Shown: positions 1-7,854 of the stretch, one piece after another
How positions within the stretch are numbered: the stretch's first letter is position 1
Layout of the letters: every line of letters begins with the position of its first letter
NCBI GenBank assembly: GCA_964541895.1
Contig: CAZISM010000074.1
Span: 1-28,252, forward strand
DNA: 28,252 bases
Reading direction: 5' to 3'
Source: CAZISM01 sp964541895
Lineage (GTDB): Bacteria; Zhuqueibacterota; Zhuqueibacteria; Residuimicrobiales; Residuimicrobiaceae
Made by a program: the position numbers and the translations under genes
The notes under the pieces: model-generated
The model's input: the letters and a program-made list of their open reading frames with translations, nothing else
Databases searched by the model: none
What the model was told of the DNA's origin: nothing

Positions 1-170
1 GGGAACACACCTTTATACACGAAGTGCGCGACACCCTGGTGGCGATCGCCAAAAATAAACCGGTATATCCGGATTTCTTTGATGGTTTGCGCTGCCAACA
101 GGTGCTGGACGCGGTGAGCAAATCAGCCGTAAGCGGAAAATGGGTGCAGATCCCGGAAGAGAGTCGATAA
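1..170 (+). CDS. Gfo/Idh/MocA-family oxidoreductase, C-terminal fragment
   Basis: Only the last 55 codons are inside the window (frame starting at base 3, TAA at 168-170). The stretch FFDGLRCQQVLDAV followed by SGKWVQI is the typical end of Gfo/Idh/MocA NAD(P)-dependent sugar or inositol dehydrogenases, where an FxDGLRxQxVLDAV helix closes the C-terminal substrate domain. The dinucleotide-binding half lies upstream of the window, so the substrate cannot be named. The fragment is intact and in frame to its stop. The family call rests on this one C-terminal motif and is fairly sure; the exact reaction is unknown. Confidence 0.75.
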   Translation, partial: EHTFIHEVRDTLVAIAKNKPVYPDFFDGLRCQQVLDAVSKSAVSGKWVQIPEESR

Positions 171-172
171 TT

Positions 173-200
173 TTATGGAACGCGGAGCTCCAGCTCCGCG
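173..200 (+). repeat. REP-like hairpin repeat, copy 1
   Basis: A TTATGGA head (173-179) and one linker base precede a perfect 9-bp stem with a 2-nt centre: CGCGGAGCT (181-189) and AGCTCCGCG (192-200). It begins three bases after the oxidoreductase stop codon. Copy 2 at 246-273 is the same element in opposite orientation. There is no T-tract, so it is not a standard intrinsic terminator. Confidence 0.7.
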
Positions 201-245
201 TGTGTATGTGCGGCGGTTTGGCATACAACCACCTCGTACCTTACT

Positions 246-273
246 GGCGGACCTGGAGGTCCGCCATCCATAA
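246..273 (-). repeat. REP-like hairpin repeat, copy 2 (inverted)
   Basis: On the minus strand this has the same TTATGGA head and a 9+2+9 hairpin; on the plus strand the arms are GGCGGACCT (246-254) and AGGTCCGCC (257-265). Aligned with copy 1, 23 of 28 positions agree. Four of the five differences form two compensatory stem-pair changes, so pairing is preserved. A 45-nt spacer separates the copies, giving a BIME-like inverted pair. Confidence 0.7.
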
Positions 274-316
274 TGATCAACGCGCTTTAGCGGATTATTT
301 GAACCAGTAGAGATTC

Positions 317-1303
317 ATGTCTTATCACATTGTCACCACTCTCGGCCCGAGCACGGCGGCTGAAAAAAACTGGCAGGACCTGGTCGAGGCCGGCGCCACG
401 GCTTTTCGCCTCAATACCTCCCATATGACACTGGCGACGCTGGACATCTGGCTGGAAAAACTGCTCCGCTTTAATGACCAACGTAGCCGACCTGTTCCCA
501 TCATTCTCGACCTGCAGGGCAGCAAATGGCGACTGGGCCGCTTTCCTGCCTTCACCCTGGTCAAAGACCACCGTGTCACTCTGCAGCCGGCTGAAGAGAG
601 TGATGCAGAGTCGGTGCTACCGATACCGCACGCAGATTTTTTTCAGGCCGCTGACCAGGCGGCCGGCGAGATCGTGCTCAACGATGCCAAAATTCGCCTG
701 ACCATCGAATCTGTTCGTGCACAGGCGATCCTATGTCGGGTACAGCTGGGCGGCGAAATCAGCGCCCATAAAGGCATTGCCTTGCCGGGCACCTCCTTTC
801 GCCGGGAATCGTTGCAGCCCAAGGATCATCTGATCGTGCAGAGGTGCGGTGGGCTGGTAAATGTCTGCTATGCGCTATCGTATGTCAAGGACAGCAAGGA
901 ACTGGCCAATTACCGCCGGCAACTGGGCGCTGACAGCCATCTCATTGCCAAGCTGGAACGGCAGAGCGCCCTGGACGACAGCCAGGCGATGGCCGCTCTA
1001 TGCAGTGAAATGTGGCTGTGTCGAGGCGATCTGGGTGCTGAATTGGGACTGGAGGATCTGGCCAAGGCTGTTTTCACTTTTCACGCCAGGATTGCAGGTC
1101 TGCCGGTGCCTGTCTATATGGCCGGCCAGGTGCTGGAGCACATGACCGAATATGCTCAACCTACCCGCTCGGAAATCTGCCATGTATATGAATTGCTGCA
1201 AAAAGGCTATAGCGGCCTGGTGCTTTCTGATGAAACGGCCATCGGCCGCTATCCGCTGGCTGCTTGCCGTATTGCCGCCATGTTCCGGAAGGGTATCGGC
1301 TAA
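317..1303 (+). CDS. Short pyruvate-kinase-like protein
   Basis: The 328 residues follow the pyruvate kinase A/B-domain order: TLGPS near the N-terminus, FRLNTSHM (substrate/K+ loop), LDLQGSKWRLG, HKGIALPG, LIAKLE (catalytic Lys and metal-binding Glu), CRGDLGAELG (metal-binding Asp), and PTRSEI...LSDETAIGRYP. Typical enzymes are about 470 residues; this one ends after the barrel and lacks the C-terminal allosteric domain. The usual ATQMLESM motif reads AGQVLEHM, so the Thr implicated in enolpyruvate protonation is Gly. Metal and phosphate ligands look kept. It may be a slow or repurposed enzyme acting on a related enol-phosphate substrate, or a regulator; I would not call it the main glycolytic pyruvate kinase. 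No strong ribosome binding site is visible. Confidence 0.8.
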   Translation: MSYHIVTTLGPSTAAEKNWQDLVEAGATAFRLNTSHMTLATLDIWLEKLLRFNDQRSRPVPIILDLQGSKWRLGRFPAFTLVKDHRVTLQPAEESDAESVLPIPHADFFQAADQAAGEIVLNDAKIRLTIESVRAQAILCRVQLGGEISAHKGIALPGTSFRRESLQPKDHLIVQRCGGLVNVCYALSYVKDSKELANYRRQLGADSHLIAKLERQSALDDSQAMAALCSEMWLCRGDLGAELGLEDLAKAVFTFHARIAGLPVPVYMAGQVLEHMTEYAQPTRSEICHVYELLQKGYSGLVLSDETAIGRYPLAACRIAAMFRKGIG

Positions 1304-1507
1304 TTTTCACCTAAATTGTGAATCTCTCTGCGATTTTTTTCGTATACCCTTTTTTAGCCTGATCTATTCCTGATGCCGGGTGCGTAGAGGCTGCCGAGTT
1401 GTTTCTATTAAGATTACAGAACCCTTATCAACTCGATGGCACTTTTTCTCCGCGTCCTCGGCGGTGCATACTTCAGGTTGGTAATCCATGTTGTGCGAAA
1501 TTGTCGC

Positions 1508-1515
1508 AGGAGGTG
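1508..1515 (+). promoter_or_regulatory. Shine-Dalgarno site deciding the tldD start
   Basis: AGGAGGTG lies 4 nt (counted from AGGAGG) before the ATG at 1518 and 13 nt before the in-frame ATG at 1527. This excludes the longer reading from 1488 and favours 1518. Either later start keeps the SRRFFMK twin-arginine motif at the N-terminus. Confidence 0.6.
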
Positions 1516-1517
1516 TT

Positions 1518-3044
1518 ATGGACGTAATGTCTCGACGTTTTTTCATGAAATCCGCTGCCGCTGGTGCAGCCGGAGGTGCATTGATGTTGGATGGGATATG
1601 GCTCACGAACAGCCGGGCGGCGCAAGCCGATTACTTTGGCAGCGAGTTCGGTATCACAGACGAGTTGTGCAAAAAAGTGCTGGCCAAAGCGCTGGCCAAG
1701 GGTGGTGATTTTGCCGATCTTTTTTTCGAACACACCATCAGCAATTTTGTCGTGCTGGAAGACGGCAAGGTGAACCAGGCCTATGGATCGGTGGCGTTGG
1801 GAGTCGGTATTCGTACCGTCAAGGGCGACCAGGTGGGCTATGGCTTTACTCAGGAACTTGACGAGAAATCCATGCTGGCGGCAGCAGCCACGGCCGCTAC
1901 AATCGCCAGCGGCTCGGCCAAGACTCCAGCCGCTGCGTTGCAAAGCAGCAAACTGCAAAGCTATTATCCGCTCTCCAGGTTGTACAGCCAGGTTCCCCTT
2001 ACCGAAAAACTGCCTCTGGTGCAAGCTGCCAACGATAAATGTTTCAGCCTTTCGCCGCTAATCGTTAAGGTGAATGCCGGGCTGTCTGATGAGCAGAAAC
2101 GGGTCATGATCGTTACCAGCGATGGTGTCAAGGCTGAGGACCTGCAGCCCAAGAGCTATCTGTACGTCTCAGTGACCGCGGAAAAGGACGGCCGGCGGGA
2201 ACGGGCCGGCTGGAATCAGGGCGGACGGAGGGACTTTTCTTTCTATTCACAGGCTCTGGTCAACGATCTCTGTCAGGAGGCGGTCGATCGGGTTCTGGTC
2301 CTGTTCGATGCGCAAAAGCCGCCGGCTGGCGAAATGCCGGTTGTGCTGGGCCCGGGCGTGACCGGTATCCTGCTCCACGAAGCCATCGGCCACGGCATGG
2401 AGGCGGATTTCAACCGCAAAAACATTTCGACCTATGCCTCCATGCTGAACAAAAAAGTGGCTGAGCCGTTTGTCACCATCATTGACGATGGCACCAACCC
2501 AAATATGGCCGGCTCCCTTAATGTGGACGATGAGGGCACCCCCACACAAAAGACGGTGCTGGTGGACAAGGGTATTCTCACCAGTTATATGCATGACAAG
2601 ATTTCTGCAACGCATTACAAGGTAAAGCCCACCGGCAACGGCCGGAGGCAAAGCTATGAACACTATGTGCAGCCGCGCATGCGCAACACCTATATGCTGG
2701 CCGGCACCTCCACGCCGGAAGAGGTCATCCGCGGTGTGGACAAAGGCATCTATGTCAAGGATGTCAGCAACGGTCAGGTAAAAATCGGTGAAGGCGACTT
2801 TGCGTTCTATGTCTCACAAGGCCAGATGATCGAAAACGGCAGATTGACCGCTCCGATCAAGGACGTCAACATCATGGGCAACGGTCCCAAGATGCTGGCT
2901 AACGTCACCATGGTAGCCAACGATCTCGAGTTCTACCTGGGTGGCGCAGGCTATTGTGGTAAAGGCGGGCAGGGAGTGCCTGTCGGTTTTGGACAACCGA
3001 CCATTCTGGTTAAATCCATGACGGTCGGCGGCGTGAACGCATAA
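1518..3044 (+). CDS. tldD: TldD-family metalloprotease with Tat signal
   Basis: This 508-residue TldD-type zinc metalloprotease carries the HExxxH motif in LLHEAIGHGMEADF (H287-H292) and the conserved C-terminal block GYCGKGGQGVPVGFGQPT, whose Cys (about 480) corresponds to the third metal ligand of TldD. The family forms a TldD-TldE hetero-complex with a narrow internal chamber that cleaves small unfolded peptides, such as the microcin B17 leader and CcdA. The N-terminus MDVMSRRFFMKSAAAGAAGG is a twin-arginine signal (S-R-R-x-F-x-K, then a hydrophobic Ala/Gly stretch), suggesting export in folded form. The partner gene starts 11 nt downstream behind its own ribosome binding site, so the two are co-transcribed. 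Family call sure; export inferred from the motif. Confidence 0.93.
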   Translation: MDVMSRRFFMKSAAAGAAGGALMLDGIWLTNSRAAQADYFGSEFGITDELCKKVLAKALAKGGDFADLFFEHTISNFVVLEDGKVNQAYGSVALGVGIRTVKGDQVGYGFTQELDEKSMLAAAATAATIASGSAKTPAAALQSSKLQSYYPLSRLYSQVPLTEKLPLVQAANDKCFSLSPLIVKVNAGLSDEQKRVMIVTSDGVKAEDLQPKSYLYVSVTAEKDGRRERAGWNQGGRRDFSFYSQALVNDLCQEAVDRVLVLFDAQKPPAGEMPVVLGPGVTGILLHEAIGHGMEADFNRKNISTYASMLNKKVAEPFVTIIDDGTNPNMAGSLNVDDEGTPTQKTVLVDKGILTSYMHDKISATHYKVKPTGNGRRQSYEHYVQPRMRNTYMLAGTSTPEEVIRGVDKGIYVKDVSNGQVKIGEGDFAFYVSQGQMIENGRLTAPIKDVNIMGNGPKMLANVTMVANDLEFYLGGAGYCGKGGQGVPVGFGQPTILVKSMTVGGVNA

Positions 3045-3055
3045 GGAGGCACACC

Positions 3056-4378
3056 ATGAACAAAGAATTGCATGATCTGGCCGCCTGGGCCATCGAGACC
3101 GCTAAAAAGGCGGGCGCGGCCGCCAGCCGCGTGAGCATCAACCGTGATCGTTCTGTTGAAATCAGCTATCGCGAACACAAACCGGAAAATATCAAGGAAG
3201 CGTCCAAGCGGGGCTTGAATATCGAAATGTACGTGGATGGCCGCTATTCCAGCCAATCCACGTCGGATTTGCGCAAAGAGTCGCTGCAGAAATTTATCAG
3301 CGAGGCTGTGGCGACCACCCGGCTGCTGGCTGAAGATGGGTATCGTTCCCTGCCGGATGCCAAATATTATCAGGGTCGCAGCACCTTGGATCTGGGCCTC
3401 AATGATCCGGCGTACAAAAAGTATACTCCGGAGGACCGGCATCATATCGCGCAGACGGTTGAGGAATCCTGCCTGAAAACCGGCGGCGACAAGGTGATCT
3501 CGGTTACCTCGTCGGTACAGGACGGGTTCAGCGAATCGGTGATGTTGACCAGCAACGGGTTTGACGGCTATCAGTCCGGCACCTATTACGTCGCCGGCGC
3601 CAGCATGACGGCGCAGGACGAAGGCGATCGCCGTCCCAACGGGTACCATTTTGTGGTCAGTGTCAAACGCAAAGATCTGCCGGCTGCGGAGGCGATCGGC
3701 GCCGAAGCGGCGAAGCAGACCCTGGATCTGATGGGCGCGAAAAAGATTAAAACCGAAACCCTGCCGGTGATCATTCGTAATCAGGACGTGCCGCGCTGGA
3801 TGGGCGGCCTGCTGTCTGCCATGTACGGCGCCAATATTCAGCAAAAGCGTTCTTTTCTCGCCGATAAAAAAGGCAGCAAGATTGCCAGCGACAAGCTGAC
3901 GTTGATCGACGATCCCCTGCTCTTTGGTGGTTTGGGTTCGCAGCTCTATGACGGCGACGGCCTGACGGCGCAGAGGCGGGTGATGATCGAGAACGGCGTG
4001 CTCAAGGAATTCTTTGTCGACTGGTATTACAGCCGCAAGCTGGGATGGGAACCGACCACTGGTGGGCCGTCCAACCTGATCGTGCCGCCGGGCAACCGTT
4101 CCGTGGCGGCGATCATGAAGGATCTCGGCCGCGGCATTCTCATCACCGGCTTTATCGGCGGCAATTCCAACTCTACGACCGGCGATGCTTCGGTGGGCAT
4201 CATCGGCAAACTGTTTGAAAACGGCGTGCCCGTGCAGTCCATCGCCGAGATGAACATTGCCGACAACCATTTGAAATTCTGGGAAAAGCTGGTGGAGGCG
4301 GCGGACGACCCTTATCCGTATTCGTCGTGGCGCACGCCCAGCCTGGTCTTTCAGGATGTGGTAGTGTCGGGCGTGTAA
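3056..4378 (+). CDS. TldE/PmbA-family partner subunit
   Basis: A 440-residue member of the TldD/PmbA superfamily without the HExxxH motif, as expected of the non-catalytic TldE/PmbA partner. Recognisable family blocks include the N-terminal SVEISYREHKPENI strand, ENGVLKEFFVDWYYSRKLG, a Gly/Asn-rich FIGGNSNSTTGDASVGI loop and the closing NIADNH. The start is fixed by AAGGAGG a few bases upstream; it begins only 11 nt after tldD, so the two are translated together. Unlike TldD it has no signal peptide, so it is either cytoplasmic or exported bound to TldD. A strong terminator follows 17 nt after the stop. The family is sure; whether it is an obligate partner of this TldD is inferred from adjacency. 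Confidence 0.9.
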   Translation: MNKELHDLAAWAIETAKKAGAAASRVSINRDRSVEISYREHKPENIKEASKRGLNIEMYVDGRYSSQSTSDLRKESLQKFISEAVATTRLLAEDGYRSLPDAKYYQGRSTLDLGLNDPAYKKYTPEDRHHIAQTVEESCLKTGGDKVISVTSSVQDGFSESVMLTSNGFDGYQSGTYYVAGASMTAQDEGDRRPNGYHFVVSVKRKDLPAAEAIGAEAAKQTLDLMGAKKIKTETLPVIIRNQDVPRWMGGLLSAMYGANIQQKRSFLADKKGSKIASDKLTLIDDPLLFGGLGSQLYDGDGLTAQRRVMIENGVLKEFFVDWYYSRKLGWEPTTGGPSNLIVPPGNRSVAAIMKDLGRGILITGFIGGNSNSTTGDASVGIIGKLFENGVPVQSIAEMNIADNHLKFWEKLVEAADDPYPYSSWRTPSLVFQDVVVSGV

Positions 4379-4395
4379 ACGCTGATCCGAAATGA

Positions 4396-4431
4396 AAACG
4401 CCGGTCTGTTTGTTCAGGCCGGCGTTTTTTT
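4396..4431 (+). terminator. Rho-independent terminator of the tldD-tldE unit
   Basis: The stem AAACGCCGG (4396-4404) pairs with CCGGCGTTT (4419-4427). It extends inward by TCTG/CAGG with one G-U pair, leaving a 6-nt TTTGTT loop, and is followed by a run of T. It sits 17 nt after the tldE stop. Confidence 0.9.
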
Positions 4432-4437
4432 GTAGTA

Positions 4438-4470
4438 GAAAAATGTCGGACCTCAAAGATCCGACATTTG
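4438..4470 (-). terminator. Terminator for the convergent SNF2 helicase gene
   Basis: A perfect 10-bp inverted repeat, AAATGTCGGA (4441-4450) and TCCGACATTT (4460-4469), with a 9-nt loop. On the minus strand it ends in five T before CTAC. It lies about 65 nt past the SNF2 stop codon, facing the plus-strand terminator just beside it. Confidence 0.75.
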
Positions 4471-4533
4471 GTTTCGGCTTATGCCCGCTTGCGGTTTTTA
4501 AGATTTAGGAGCGAGCTAATTCAACGAGTCGGC

Positions 4534-7500
4534 TTAGCTGAACAGGGCTTCGATATCGTCGCGGGTGAGGGATTTGAAGACCCCGCCGTCGATGGTGATG
4601 AGGTTGGAGACCAGGCCGCGCTTGCGTTCCTGCAGTTCCAGCATTTTTTCCTCCACCGTGTCTTTGGCGATCATGCGGTAGACAAAGACTTTGCGTTCCT
4701 GGCCGATGCGGTGGGCGCGATCGGTAGCCTGCATTTCCACCGCCGGATTCCACCAGGGGTCGTAGAGGATAACATAGTCGGCAGCGGTGAGGTTGAGGCC
4801 GGTGCCGCCGGCCTTGAGGCTGATTAAAAACACCCGCACCGACGCATCGGTCTGAAAGCGCTCCACGCACTGTTCGCGATGTACGGTGTGGCCGTCGAGA
4901 TATTCATAGGCGATGCCCTGTTCGTCGAGATAGGTGCGCACCACGGTCAGCATTTTGACAAATTGGGAAAAGATCAGCACCTTGTGCTGTTCGGCGAGGA
5001 TCTCTTCCAGCATCTCTTTCAGCGCTTCGAATTTGGCCGATTCGGCGTCGGCTTTTTTGTCGACCAGAAGGGGGTGACAGGCCACCTGCCGCAGTTTGAC
5101 CAGACCTTCGAGAATGTTCATGCGGGCTTTGTCCAGGCCGGACTGGTCGATTTTCTGCAAAATCACCGAACGGTAATAGTCCCGCCACTGCCGGTACATC
5201 TTTTCCTGTTCCGGATTCATGGTGCAGTAATAGATCTGCTCGCTCTTGGGCGGCAGTTCTTTTTCCACGAGCTCTTTGCTGCGGCGCAGGATGAACGGAA
5301 AAGTGAGCCGTTTCAGCATGCGCAGCATATCCACATCCTGACGTTTTTCGATGGGCAGGCTGAAAAAGCTGCGAAAGGAGGGCAGCGAGCCCAGCAGGCC
5401 GGGGTTCAAAAAGGAAAACTGCGACCACAACTCGGTGGTGTTGTTTTCCACCGGCGTGCCGGTCAGCACCAGGCGGTGTTCGGCCTTGAGCAGGCGCACC
5501 GCTTTGGCGGTCTGGGAGAGCGGATTTTTTATTTTCTGGGATTCGTCGAGGATGATATAGTGAAAGGTATAGTCTTTGAGAAAGACGATGTCGCGCAGCA
5601 CCAGGCCATAGCTGGTGAGCACAATGTCATAGTCGGCAAACGATTCGATGTGGCGGCGGCGCTGCAGGCCTGTATGCGTCAACACGCGCAGGTGCGGCGT
5701 AAATTTCAGGACCTCTTTTTCCCAGTTGAACACCACCGAGGTCGGGCAGACGATGAGGGAGGGGTGGGTGCTGCCGCGCTCTTTTTCCTTTTGCAGCAGG
5801 GCCAGGGCTTGCACGGTTTTGCCCAGACCCATATCGTCCGCCAGGCAGCCGCCGAGGTCGAACTCTTTGAGAAAGTGCAGCCAGTCATAGCCGGCTTTTT
5901 GATAGGGGCGCAACCGGCCCTTGAACCTGGCCGGCAAGGCCACTTCACGCAAGCCGGCGAACTCTTTCAATCGCGCCAGGCGCTGGCGATAGCCGCGATC
6001 GGTGCGTTTGTGTTGCAGCTCTTCAAAGAGCTGATCGATAAGGCTGACGTGCCATTGCGAGAGCTTGAGGTGTTGGTCCTCCACCCGGGCAAAGTGGAAG
6101 AGGAACTGGAATTTCTTTGCCCACTCTTCCGGCAGCAGGGCGACGCTGTTATCCGCCAGTTTGACATAGCGTTCGTCGTGGCTTAAAGCTTTTTTCAGTT
6201 CCTTCATGGTGAGGCTGACGCCGTCAAAATCTATTTCCAGATTGAGGTCGAACCAGTCGATATCCGTGGACACGGCGAGGCGCACGGTGGGTGCGCCGGT
6301 GCGGATCCGGTATTTTTTCAGTTTTTCATGGCCGAAAATTTCAAAGCCGGCTTCGGTCAGGTGTGGCAGCGAGTGGAAGAGCCAGGGGATCACCTTTTTC
6401 TCGTCGAGCTGCAGACCTTTTTGCGGTTTGTACTTTAAGCCGGAATCCAGCAGGGCTTGCCAGGCCTCCTGTTCATGGGCCTGATCGCGGTAAATCTTCA
6501 AAATGGTCCGGCTGTTGGGCAGCACGCGGCAGAGCGGGGCCGGATCCTGGCTGTACTCGACCTCGATCTCCTGATAGAGAAATGCGAGCTGGAATTCGAG
6601 GTGTTCGTTTTTTTCCTTGAGATAGAGGCGTTTTTTATCAAAGGCGCCGGTTTCGCGGACCGTGAATTCGCCGGGCAGGTTGAGGGCGTTGCCGACACAA
6701 CCGAGTTGCAGCACGCCGTCGATAAAAGGAATGAGCTCGTTTTCCGGTACGGTGATGAGCAGATTTTCTCTGGAGAACGGCAGCAGCAGTTCTGCGCGAT
6801 CCAGGTTCTCGATCTTTAGCAGTTCGGACCCGCGCAACAGCCAGACCGGGTTCTGCGTGAGCACGTAGAAAGGCGGTTCCAGGATGGTTTCACCTTCGGC
6901 GGTGTACAGGCAGGGCACAAAGCGGCGCTGGCCCTGTTCGACGAGAAAGCGGAACTCGAGCCGGCCCGGTCGTTTGGCGAATCGGATCGGCTTGTCGAGT
7001 GTGCCGTCGCTGCCGATATAGATGCTGCTTTCGCGCAGCAGTTCAAACAGCCGGCCCGATGGCGTGGCATAGGGAAACGAATCCCAGTAGGTGCTGCGAT
7101 AGCCATAATAGTCGACAAAGTGGGTGTTATAATCCCAGCGGTTTTTCTGCAACAGGTAGGCGATGGCGATGGGATCGTTGGGCGCCAGCTGCGTTTCCGA
7201 GAGATCGTTTTCATTGCTGTTGAGGGGCAGCAGCCGTCCCAGCAGGCCGTCTTTTTTTATGTACGCTTTATGGGGTACGATGGTCCAGGAATTGGGGCGG
7301 AGGTAGAGCTGATAGATGATCTGCCATTGTCGCGGCCCGCGACGCTGCGGCGAACGGGAAAGGCCGTTCTCCTTGTGGAGATTTTGCAGAAACGACTGCC
7401 AGGAGGGATGGGTTTCACGATAGATCGGCTCTTCCTGGTGGTGCTGATAATAATCGCGGCCGGCGAACAGGGCGGCGACGATGTGGTCGCAGTGATGGTA

Positions 7501-7713
7501 ATAGTTGGTCTTGCACGAACAGGTGGCGTTCAGGCGAGGTTCCTGGTCGACGACGCGTACCCAGTAGGGGCCGCCTTCCGCCTCCACCAGCGCTTCAAAG
7601 GCGGTCACCTCGGTGGATTTCAGCTGCACCTGGCCGGATTGAAAGAGCTGTTTGCCGCGCTCGAAGGAGCCAAAGCGGGCGAACAGGCGTATGTCGGATA
7701 TTTTGATTTTCAT
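4534..7713 (-). CDS. SNF2-family helicase with N-terminal SWIM zinc finger
   Basis: This 1059-residue bacterial SNF2/Rad54-like ATPase has an N-terminal SWIM finger, CSCKTNYYHHCDHI (C65, C67, C75, H77; CxCx7CxH), then a long middle region (about 85-590), then two RecA-like lobes: Walker A DDMGLGKT (about 626-633), the DESQ box, LVLTGTPVENN, and a C-terminal lobe with DRAHRIGQERKVFVYR near residue 1000. It most likely translocates on double-stranded DNA to remodel protein-DNA complexes; the SWIM finger probably aids DNA or protein binding. DESQ replaces the usual DEAH, as in many prokaryotic SNF2 proteins. All core motifs are intact. It is convergent with tldD-tldE and divergent from phoH. No good Shine-Dalgarno is visible, but the MKIKISDIRLFARFG start matches the family. 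Confidence 0.93.
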   Translation of the reverse strand: MKIKISDIRLFARFGSFERGKQLFQSGQVQLKSTEVTAFEALVEAEGGPYWVRVVDQEPRLNATCSCKTNYYHHCDHIVAALFAGRDYYQHHQEEPIYRETHPSWQSFLQNLHKENGLSRSPQRRGPRQWQIIYQLYLRPNSWTIVPHKAYIKKDGLLGRLLPLNSNENDLSETQLAPNDPIAIAYLLQKNRWDYNTHFVDYYGYRSTYWDSFPYATPSGRLFELLRESSIYIGSDGTLDKPIRFAKRPGRLEFRFLVEQGQRRFVPCLYTAEGETILEPPFYVLTQNPVWLLRGSELLKIENLDRAELLLPFSRENLLITVPENELIPFIDGVLQLGCVGNALNLPGEFTVRETGAFDKKRLYLKEKNEHLEFQLAFLYQEIEVEYSQDPAPLCRVLPNSRTILKIYRDQAHEQEAWQALLDSGLKYKPQKGLQLDEKKVIPWLFHSLPHLTEAGFEIFGHEKLKKYRIRTGAPTVRLAVSTDIDWFDLNLEIDFDGVSLTMKELKKALSHDERYVKLADNSVALLPEEWAKKFQFLFHFARVEDQHLKLSQWHVSLIDQLFEELQHKRTDRGYRQRLARLKEFAGLREVALPARFKGRLRPYQKAGYDWLHFLKEFDLGGCLADDMGLGKTVQALALLQKEKERGSTHPSLIVCPTSVVFNWEKEVLKFTPHLRVLTHTGLQRRRHIESFADYDIVLTSYGLVLRDIVFLKDYTFHYIILDESQKIKNPLSQTAKAVRLLKAEHRLVLTGTPVENNTTELWSQFSFLNPGLLGSLPSFRSFFSLPIEKRQDVDMLRMLKRLTFPFILRRSKELVEKELPPKSEQIYYCTMNPEQEKMYRQWRDYYRSVILQKIDQSGLDKARMNILEGLVKLRQVACHPLLVDKKADAESAKFEALKEMLEEILAEQHKVLIFSQFVKMLTVVRTYLDEQGIAYEYLDGHTVHREQCVERFQTDASVRVFLISLKAGGTGLNLTAADYVILYDPWWNPAVEMQATDRAHRIGQERKVFVYRMIAKDTVEEKMLELQERKRGLVSNLITIDGGVFKSLTRDDIEALFS

Positions 7714-7784
7714 GGGCGACTTTAAAGATAAGTCTAAAATATGTAAAAGGCAAGAATAGAAAAGTGTAACAATTTCGTTTTTTC

Positions 7785-7813
7785 TTGCAATTTTGTCCCT
7801 GAACCCTTATATT
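7785..7813 (+). promoter_or_regulatory. Predicted sigma70-type promoter of phoH
   Basis: TTGCAA (7785-7790), a 17-nt spacer and TATATT (7808-7813) fit the -35/-10 consensus at 4/6 and 5/6 positions. The expected start of transcription is near 7820, about 35 nt before the GTG start codon. Prediction from sequence only. Confidence 0.45.
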
Positions 7814-7816
7814 TTA

Positions 7817-7830
7817 TAGAAGCGCTTCCA
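7817..7830 (+). promoter_or_regulatory. LacI/GalR-type palindrome at the predicted phoH start site
   Basis: The perfect 10-bp palindrome GAAGCGCTTC (7819-7828) sits inside TAGAAGCGCTTCCA, two bases short of a fully symmetric 14-mer. A central CG with A/T-rich half-sites is typical of LacI-family operators. It covers the predicted transcription start, a position where a bound repressor would block initiation. No LacI-family gene is in the window. Confidence 0.4.
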
Positions 7831-7854
7831 ATACAGACGGGTAGAGGGTCGTTT

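Noticed and set aside
2951..4456. 501-codon minus-strand open frame
   Set aside because: Antisense to the clear TldE-family gene, low-complexity His/Arg/Ala-rich product and no start signal.
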